From assembly GCA_964034945.1 (NCBI GenBank), contig OZ035964.1, positions 6,015,895-6,079,894 on the forward strand: DNA of 64,000 bases. Direction: 5' to 3'. Below the pieces are notes generated by a model that was not told the DNA's origin, did not search any database, and was given only the letters and a program-made list of their open reading frames with translations. The stretch's first letter is position 1. Every line of letters begins with the position of its first letter. A program made the translations under genes and the position numbers. This DNA is from Chrysopilus asiliformis (lineage: Eukaryota > Arthropoda > Insecta > Diptera > Rhagionidae). Below are positions 58,870 through 64,000 of the stretch, in pieces.

Positions 58870-60345
58870 AAATTATTTTCCGAGACCTTTTCTAGGCGGG
58901 ATTTTTTTTTCAAATTTTTAGACGTAATTTCTAAGCGGGAAAAATATTTCTGATGTCTTTACAGAGCCGAAAATCATTTTTCTGCTTAGAAATCACATTC
59001 TAGGAGCCGAAAAAATTATTTCTTGCCCAAAAATGCCTGTGAAAATAACTTTTCTGCATAGAAATTACCTCCAAAGAGTCAAAAAAAAAATATTTCCTTG
59101 TTAGAAACGGACTCGGAAATAATTTTTCTGCTTAGACATTACATTCAAAGACTCCAAAAAATGATTTCTTTCTCTAAAATGCATTAAAAATAATTTTTCT
59201 GCATAGATATTACCTCCAAACAGTCAAAAAAAAATTATTCCTGCTTCGAAAAGGCCTCGGAAATAATTTTTCCGATTAGAAATTACATTCAAGGAGTCGA
59301 AAAAATCATTTCTTAACCAAAAAAGCCCACGAAAATAATTTTTCCGATTAGAAATTACATTCAAGGAGTCGAAATACTCATTGCTTGACCAAAAAAGCCC
59401 ACAAAAATAATTTTCCGATTAGAAATTACATTCAATGAGTCAAAAAAAAAAAATTTCCTTGTTAGAAACGGACTCGGAAATAATTTTTCTGCTTAGACAT
59501 TACATTCAAAGACTCCAAAAAATGATTTCTTTCTCTAAAATGCATTAAAAATAATTTTTCTGCATAGATATTACCTCCAAACAGTCAAAAAAAATTATTC
59601 CTGCTTCGAAAAGGCCTCGGAAATAATTTTTCCTATTAGAAATTACATTCAAGGAGTCGAAAAAATCATTTCTTAACCAAAAAAGGTCTCGGAAATAATT
59701 TTTCCGATTAGAATTTACATTCAATGAGTCGAAAAAATCATTTCTTGACCAAAAAAGCTCTCGGAAATAATTTTTCCGATTAGAAATTACATTCAAAGAG
59801 TCGAAAAAATCATTTCTTGACCAAAAAAGGTCTCGGAAATAATTTTTCCGATTAGAAATTACATTCAAAGAGTCGAAAAAATCTTTTCTTGACCAAAAAA
59901 GGTCTCGGAAATAATTTTTCCGATTAGAAATTACATTCAAAGAGTCGAAAAAATCATTTCTTGACCAAAAAAGCCGACGAAAATAATTTTTCCGATTAGA
60001 AATTACATTCAAGGAGTCGAAAACATCATTTCTTAACCAAAAAAGGTCTCGGAAATAATTTTTTCGCTTAGAAATTACATTCAAGGAGGCGAAAAAATCA
60101 TTTCTTAACCAAAAAAGGTCTCGGAAATAATTTTTTCGCTTAGAAATTACATTCAAGGAGGCGAAAAAATCATTTTTTAACCAAAAAAGCCCACGAAAAT
60201 AATTTTTCGGATTAGAAATTACATTCAAGGAGTCGAAAAAGTCATTTCTTAACCAAAAAAGCCCACGAAAATAACTTTTCCGATTAGAAATTGCATTCAA
60301 GGAGTCGAAATAGGAATTCCTGCTTAAAGAAGGCCTCGAAAATAA
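58870..60345. repeat. 72-bp tandem repeat array (about 1.5 kb)
   Basis: The phrase ATTTTTCCGATTAGAAATTA recurs about every 71-72 bp, strongest between 59600 and 60300. The unit appears to be built of two halves of about 36 bp. Because 72 is divisible by 3, the minus strand stays open for 251 codons (NVISNRKNYFRDLFWLRNDF units), which I regard as an artefact. Monomers resemble those in Lap1 intron 2 (TCTGCTTAGA and CTCGGAAA words). Confidence 0.85.
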
Positions 60346-60351
60346 TTTGCC

Positions 60352-60509
60352 TTAAGTAGGTGCCACCAGTCGCAACTGTTACGGTACTCGTCAGTTTTGC
60401 ATCAGTTTTTTACATCTAGTTAAGCGTTCACATCTATCAGTTACGACTAACAGTTGTTTGTGAAAAGTATCCGTTCATTTTGATTGTAGAGCTCAAAAAG
60501 TGCGGGTGG
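60352..60509. mobile_element. Fragment of the 15239-type Harbinger MITE
   Basis: Carries AAGTAGGTGCCACCAGTCGC, 'ttttttacatctagttaagc' and 'agtatccgttcattttgatt', the reverse complement of the right end of 15239-16090. It is truncated where the next element begins. Confidence 0.65.
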
Positions 60510-60832
60510 CAGTGGCGGCTTTGTAGGGGAGGCAACGGAGGCATTGCATCCTCATAACATATACAGTCCATTATCTGTATGTTCAGAAAATAATAATATA
60601 AAAGAAAATCCTATTCTCTAATGTCGAATTCTCTAAAACATAAACTACAAATTCTCTTCATAGAGGCTAGCGGCTAGCCTCCGATTCATACAATCTCTGT
60701 TTCGCTTTTTCCCTCCAGAAGAATAGGTCTTCCTACATAATTCCCCAGAAAAGGTCTTCCTACATAATTCCGCAATTTTTTAGCATATTTTAACTTTGCC
60801 TCTTCATTTCAAATATACACGAGCCGCCACTG
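60510..60832. mobile_element. CAGTGGCGGCT-ended MITE
   Basis: CAGTGGCGGCT at the left and AGCCGCCACTG at the right, with an internal direct repeat 'ggtcttcctacataattcc'. A truncated relative with the same end lies at 63433-63500. No matching 8-bp duplication was found, so the superfamily is uncertain. Confidence 0.6.
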
Positions 60833-61238
60833 CAGCCTGGAAAAGTGTTTAGAAGGAATTTCATACTAAAACATTTTTAATCCGTGTTCATTGAAAATAT
60901 AAATAAATAAAATATATTTGTTAACGAAAAAATAAAATTTTATTTCTTAAAAAACTAACAAAATTCAACATTGATGACATCAATTCAGTCTTCAGTTTTA
61001 TACATGAAATTTTACATCAGGTTTTTAAAAGGTTTCCCCACTGGTTTTCTTTAAAGTTCGACGTATTTTATGAACCTCTAAAACTCAATTTTGACCAATC
61101 GAATTTTGTAGATATTCGATGATTTGCAAAAATTATTTGCTAATTGAATTTTTAGAAATTTATATAACTCTAAATTTAATAGTGAGCGATCCTCTAATAG
61201 TTAAATTTTATTAATTTTAAGTTAAAAAACAACAAGAC

Positions 61239-61415
61239 TTACTTCCAAAAAATTCTTCGCAATTTCTTTTGTGCAATTCTTTTACGACAAATCGGACAGT
61301 TCCGATTTGTCCTTATACACCGTCGGCAAAATAAATGGCCACACGGTGTGGCATATACCGTGGTTTTTGGTTCTAAGCATATTGGGCAGATCCAAGAAAT
61401 TATCGGTTGATACAT
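61239..61415 (-). CDS. Small RING-finger protein, copy with 4-residue deletion
   Basis: 58 codons plus stop. The frame is intact and matches the neighbour at 62704-62892, except for an in-frame 12-bp loss that removes four residues between the third zinc-ligand pair and CPIC. All eight C3HC4 ligands (CPIC, CGH, CRRC, CPIC) are still present, so a fold is possible but the shortened loop may weaken it. It may be a decaying duplicate. The start was chosen by identity with the other copy. Confidence 0.5.
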   Translation of the reverse strand: MYQPIISWICPICLEPKTTVYATPCGHLFCRRCIRTNRNCPICRKRIAQKKLRRIFWK

Positions 61416-61572
61416 GCTGCTTATGGCTTCAATACGGTTAATTTCAATATATTATTTAAAAAAAAAAATCACTTAAAAATTTGACATTCAATATATATTA
61501 ATTTTTTAAAAAAATCCACTTAAAAATTTGACTTTCATTGATTAGAAAAAAATTTACGATTAAATTTTTATA

Positions 61573-61655
61573 CAGCAGAATCCCGATAATTCGTACCCCG
61601 ATAATTCGTATGAATTTACTGGTCCCTTGAAATACGAATTATCGGGATTCTACTG
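61573..61655. mobile_element. 83-bp Tigger/pogo-like MITE, unit 1
   Basis: CAGCAGAATCCCGATAATTC and inverse (GAATTATCGGGATTCTACTG) with TA at both borders. It lies upstream of the minus-strand RING ORF. The same element is at 63050-63132 in unit 2. Confidence 0.75.
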
Positions 61656-62116
61656 TATTTTTAAAGTGGTTACACTGGTATATTTGAAAAAAGTTCAAAG
61701 TTTGCTATTTCCTACCGAACAGTGACCGAACCGGAAGTTTAGCCCAAATTCTGCCTTCGGGACATTGTAAAAAACATTTTTAATCCGTGTTCATTGAAAA
61801 TATAAATAAATAAAATATATTTGTTAACGAAAAAATAAAATTTTATTTCTTAAAAAACTAACAAAATTCAACATTGATGACATCAATTCAGTCTTCAGTT
61901 TTATACATGAAATTTTACATCAGGTTTTTAAAAGGTTTCCCCACTGGTTTTCTTTAAAGTTCGACGTATTTTATGAACCTCTAAAACTCAATTTTGACCA
62001 ATCGAATTTTGTAGATATTCGATGATTTGCAAAAATTATTTGCTAATTGAATTTTTAGAAATTTATATAACTCTAAATTTAATAGTGAGCGATCCTCTAA
62101 TAGTTAAATTTTATTA

Positions 62117-62256
62117 TTATACCCGTATGGTGAAACCAAAGGGTATATTAACTTTGCCTTACCGTTTGTAACGCCAAGATCCCGTCATCACACACAAAAA
62201 TGAATTACACCAGTGTGTTTAGAATGATAAAAAAAATTGAATTTTGCATGTCCGTC

Positions 62257-62291
<35 letters not shown>

Positions 62292-62680
62292 CTGTGGCGC
62301 GGATTGCGGGCGCACGGATTGAGCTACAGACTTGAAATTTTGCACAGATTCGTTTTTCGTAAAATGCAAGGCTAAGTTCGTTAATGGGCAAAAATGGACC
62401 ATTAGGGGGGGTACCCCCCATACGAACGAAAACGTTTTTTGTGAATATCTCAAAAACGGTGCATCTTATCAAAAAAGTCCAAGAACAAAAGTTATTTAGA
62501 ATATGATTGTACATAAAACTCCCATACATCAAAATCCGATTGGAATAAATTTTAAAAAATCTTATTGGAAACTTTGACTTCAAAGTGGAATTTTGGTACA
62601 ACTGTTCCAATTTTGATACGAATATCACCATACGGGTCTCAAATGATTGCCAGATAGGCAATTATAGCTTTTGTTATGTT
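62117..62680 (+). mobile_element. mini-me/DINE-1-like element inserted in unit 2
   Basis: The most compact full copy in the window: TTATACCCGTATGGTG, AAAGGGTATATTAA, a short GTCY core (62248-62294), GTGGCGCGGATTGCGGGCGC, then the right block to 'cttttgttatgttt'. The uninterrupted unit 1 gives the empty site at about 61213-61221. It ends 24 bp beyond the RING stop codon (downstream side). Confidence 0.85.
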
Positions 62681-62703
62681 TTTAAGTTAAAAAACAACAA
62701 GAC

Positions 62704-62892
62704 TTACTTCCAAAAAATTCTTCGCAATTTCTTTTGTGCAATTCTTTTACGACAAATCGGACAGTTCCGATTTGTCCTTATGGATCGTAGTATACACCGT
62801 CGGCAAAATAAATGGCCACACGGTGTGGCATATACCGTGGTTTTTGGTTCTAAGCATATTGGGCAGATCCAAGAAATTATCGGTTGATACAT
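62704..62892 (-). CDS. Small RING-finger (C3HC4) protein, probable E3 ligase type
   Basis: 62 residues, almost entirely one RING domain: CPICLEPKTTVYATPCGHLF, then CRRCILRSIRTNRNCPIC. All eight ligands are present (C-x2-C, C-x-H, C-x2-C, C-x2-C), and the Ile/Leu positions and the Pro in the last CPIC suit E2 binding. The tail RKRIAQKKLRRIFWK is basic. RING domains recruit E2 enzymes for ubiquitin transfer; the substrate is unknown. It is intronless and resembles the RING of RNF4-like proteins, so it may be a domain fragment, a retrocopy or part of a mobile element rather than a whole gene. An imperfect tandem copy lies at 61239-61415. Confidence 0.6.
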   Translation of the reverse strand: MYQPIISWICPICLEPKTTVYATPCGHLFCRRCILRSIRTNRNCPICRKRIAQKKLRRIFWK

Positions 62893-63049
62893 GCTGCTTA
62901 TGGCTTCAATACGGTTAATTTCAATATATTATTTTTAAAAAAAAATCACTTAAAAATTTGACATTCAATATATATTAATTTTTTAAAAAAATCCACTTAA
63001 AAATTTGACTTTCATTGATTAGAAAAAAATTTACGATTAAATTTTTATA

Positions 63050-63132
63050 CAGCAGAATCCCGATAATTCGTACCCCGATAATTCGTATGAATTTACTGGT
63101 CCCTTGAAATACGAATTATCGGGATTCTACTG
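63050..63132. mobile_element. 83-bp Tigger/pogo-like MITE, unit 2
   Basis: Identical in plan to 61573-61655 and therefore present before the tandem duplication. Confidence 0.75.
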
Positions 63133-63432
63133 TATTTTTAAAGTGGTTACACTGGTATATTTGAAAAAAGTTCAAAGTTCGCTATTTCCTACCGAACAGT
63201 GACCGAACCGGAAGTTTAGCCCAAATTCTGCCTTCGGGACATTGTAGTGCGGGCAATTGCGCGTCTTTCAGTGGGAGTCCGGAAGTCAGTAGGAATAAGG
63301 GAGCAGTGAATTTTTAACACGGTTTTTACGGTAGGTAGTCTGTCGTCAAGCCCCCTATCCTATTATATAATTATGAAATTTTCTTATCAATTAACCCTGT
63401 ACCGACCCTACGGTAAACGATCTCTGGGGTAT

Positions 63433-63500
63433 ATGCAGTGGCGGCTCGTGTGTATTTGAAATGAGGAGGCAAAGTTTTTTTTGTAGAAGACCTATTCCTC
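63433..63500. mobile_element. Truncated CAGTGGCGGCT-type MITE
   Basis: GCAGTGGCGGCTCGTGTGTA followed by 'tttgaaatgaggaggcaaag', the inverse of the right end of 60510-60832. It stops at the TTAA element at 63501, which appears to have inserted into it. Confidence 0.55.
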
Positions 63501-63739
63501 TTAACACTCTAACCGGAATATTTCCGAGAAAAAATCACTAAAATATGACTTTCAACTTGCGACAGACCGTAACCAAGACAACGTACAGGGCTAAATTTTT
63601 TCCAGCATGTAAAGCGATAACTTACAAAAGTCAGTGTAAGACGTTCCGGCGATTTCCGGCGATTAAAATTGTTACCCGTTATAAACAAGCGAATTCCCTG
63701 AAGCCCGCCTTAAGGCGGGCATTCCGGTTAGAGGGTTAA
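63501..63739. mobile_element. TTAA-flanked MITE, 239 bp
   Basis: TTAACACTCTAACCGGAAT on the left and ATTCCGGTTAGAGGGTTAA on the right. It shares the CACTCTAAC start with the elements at 15136 and 54408 but differs inside. An internal GCCCGCCTTAAGGCGGGC hairpin lies near the right end. Confidence 0.75.
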
Positions 63740-64000
63740 TATATGAAATGTTTCATCATTCGAAGAGTCGAAAAAATTAAATCCTGTAAAATCTAAAGTT
63801 GTAATAGCAGGCCTAGATTGTTAATTCCGGGATAAAAGTTTAGTTTTCGGGATATCATGCCTAAATCAGGGGCAAATGGTTACCCTTTAAAAAACACTTA
63901 TGAAAACATTAAATTTACGATTCGGACCACACTGCGATAAGGTTCCTGGAAAATAATGTCTTTTCATTTTCTGGTAAATAGAAATAGGAAACAGGATTGC
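63740..64000. other. Unassigned sequence at the window edge
   Basis: No coding frame or repeat that I recognise; it is cut by the window end. Confidence 0.4.

Larger units (their letters stand above)
60868..61770. repeat. Tandem duplication, unit 1 (903 bp)
   Basis: Starts 'aacatttttaatccgtgttc' and ends 'gccttcgggacattgta'. Unit 2 follows directly (61771-63247). The units are nearly identical, apart from a 12-bp deletion within the RING gene of unit 1 and a 564-bp GTCY element in unit 2. Confidence 0.88.
61771..63247. repeat. Tandem duplication, unit 2, with later insertion
   Basis: Second copy of the 903-bp unit, enlarged to 1477 bp by the mini-me/DINE-like element at 62117-62680 and by 12 bp more in the RING gene. 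Minor point differences otherwise. Confidence 0.88.

Overview
The window is a gene-poor, repeat-rich stretch of an insect nuclear genome, most likely a dipteran. Three conserved multi-exon genes with GT-AG introns are recognisable: Lap1 (plus strand, about 5.0-12.0 kb), vig (minus strand, about 17.6-25.0 kb) and Hrb27C/hrp48 (plus strand, about 30.9-35.6 kb). A small intronless RING-finger gene lies near the right end, with an imperfect tandem copy. The dipteran assignment rests on protein resemblance to Drosophila orthologues and on several elements of the mini-me/DINE-1 type, with a (GTCY)n microsatellite core, known from flies. I could not identify the species, and nothing suggests bacterial, organellar or viral DNA.

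Layout. 0-5 kb: possible promoters and 5' exons, a TTAA-flanked miniature element, a large foldback element and a GTCY element ending in a 36-G run. 5-12 kb: Lap1; intron 2 holds a higher-order tandem repeat and a non-autonomous Helitron, and intron 4 holds a 278-bp perfect 8-mer array and a GTCY element. 12-17.6 kb: nested transposon debris, including a three-level nest with target-site duplications at each level. 17.6-25 kb: vig, whose 4.6-kb first intron holds a GC-rich 25-bp minisatellite and a foldback element. 25-30.9 kb: two hAT-type elements in opposite orientation, a LINE fragment and Harbinger-type miniature elements. 30.9-35.6 kb: Hrb27C. 35.6-60 kb: AT-rich islands alternating with Harbinger-, pogo/Tigger-, TTAA- and Helitron-type debris, with no convincing host gene. 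60-64 kb: a tandem duplication carrying the RING gene; the second copy was later split by a GTCY element.

Function. Lap1 is a predicted cortical LRR-PDZ scaffold. Vig (SERBP1/Stm1 family) and Hrb27C (two-RRM hnRNP) are RNA-binding proteins. Their adjacency does not suggest a joint pathway. The main interest is transposon archaeology: superfamilies can be assigned from TIRs and target duplications, one insertion has an empty-site paralogue in the same window, and some miniature elements retain recognisable pieces of Harbinger transposase or MADF-type genes. I found no CRISPR array, rRNA, intact tRNA or convincing novel multi-gene system.
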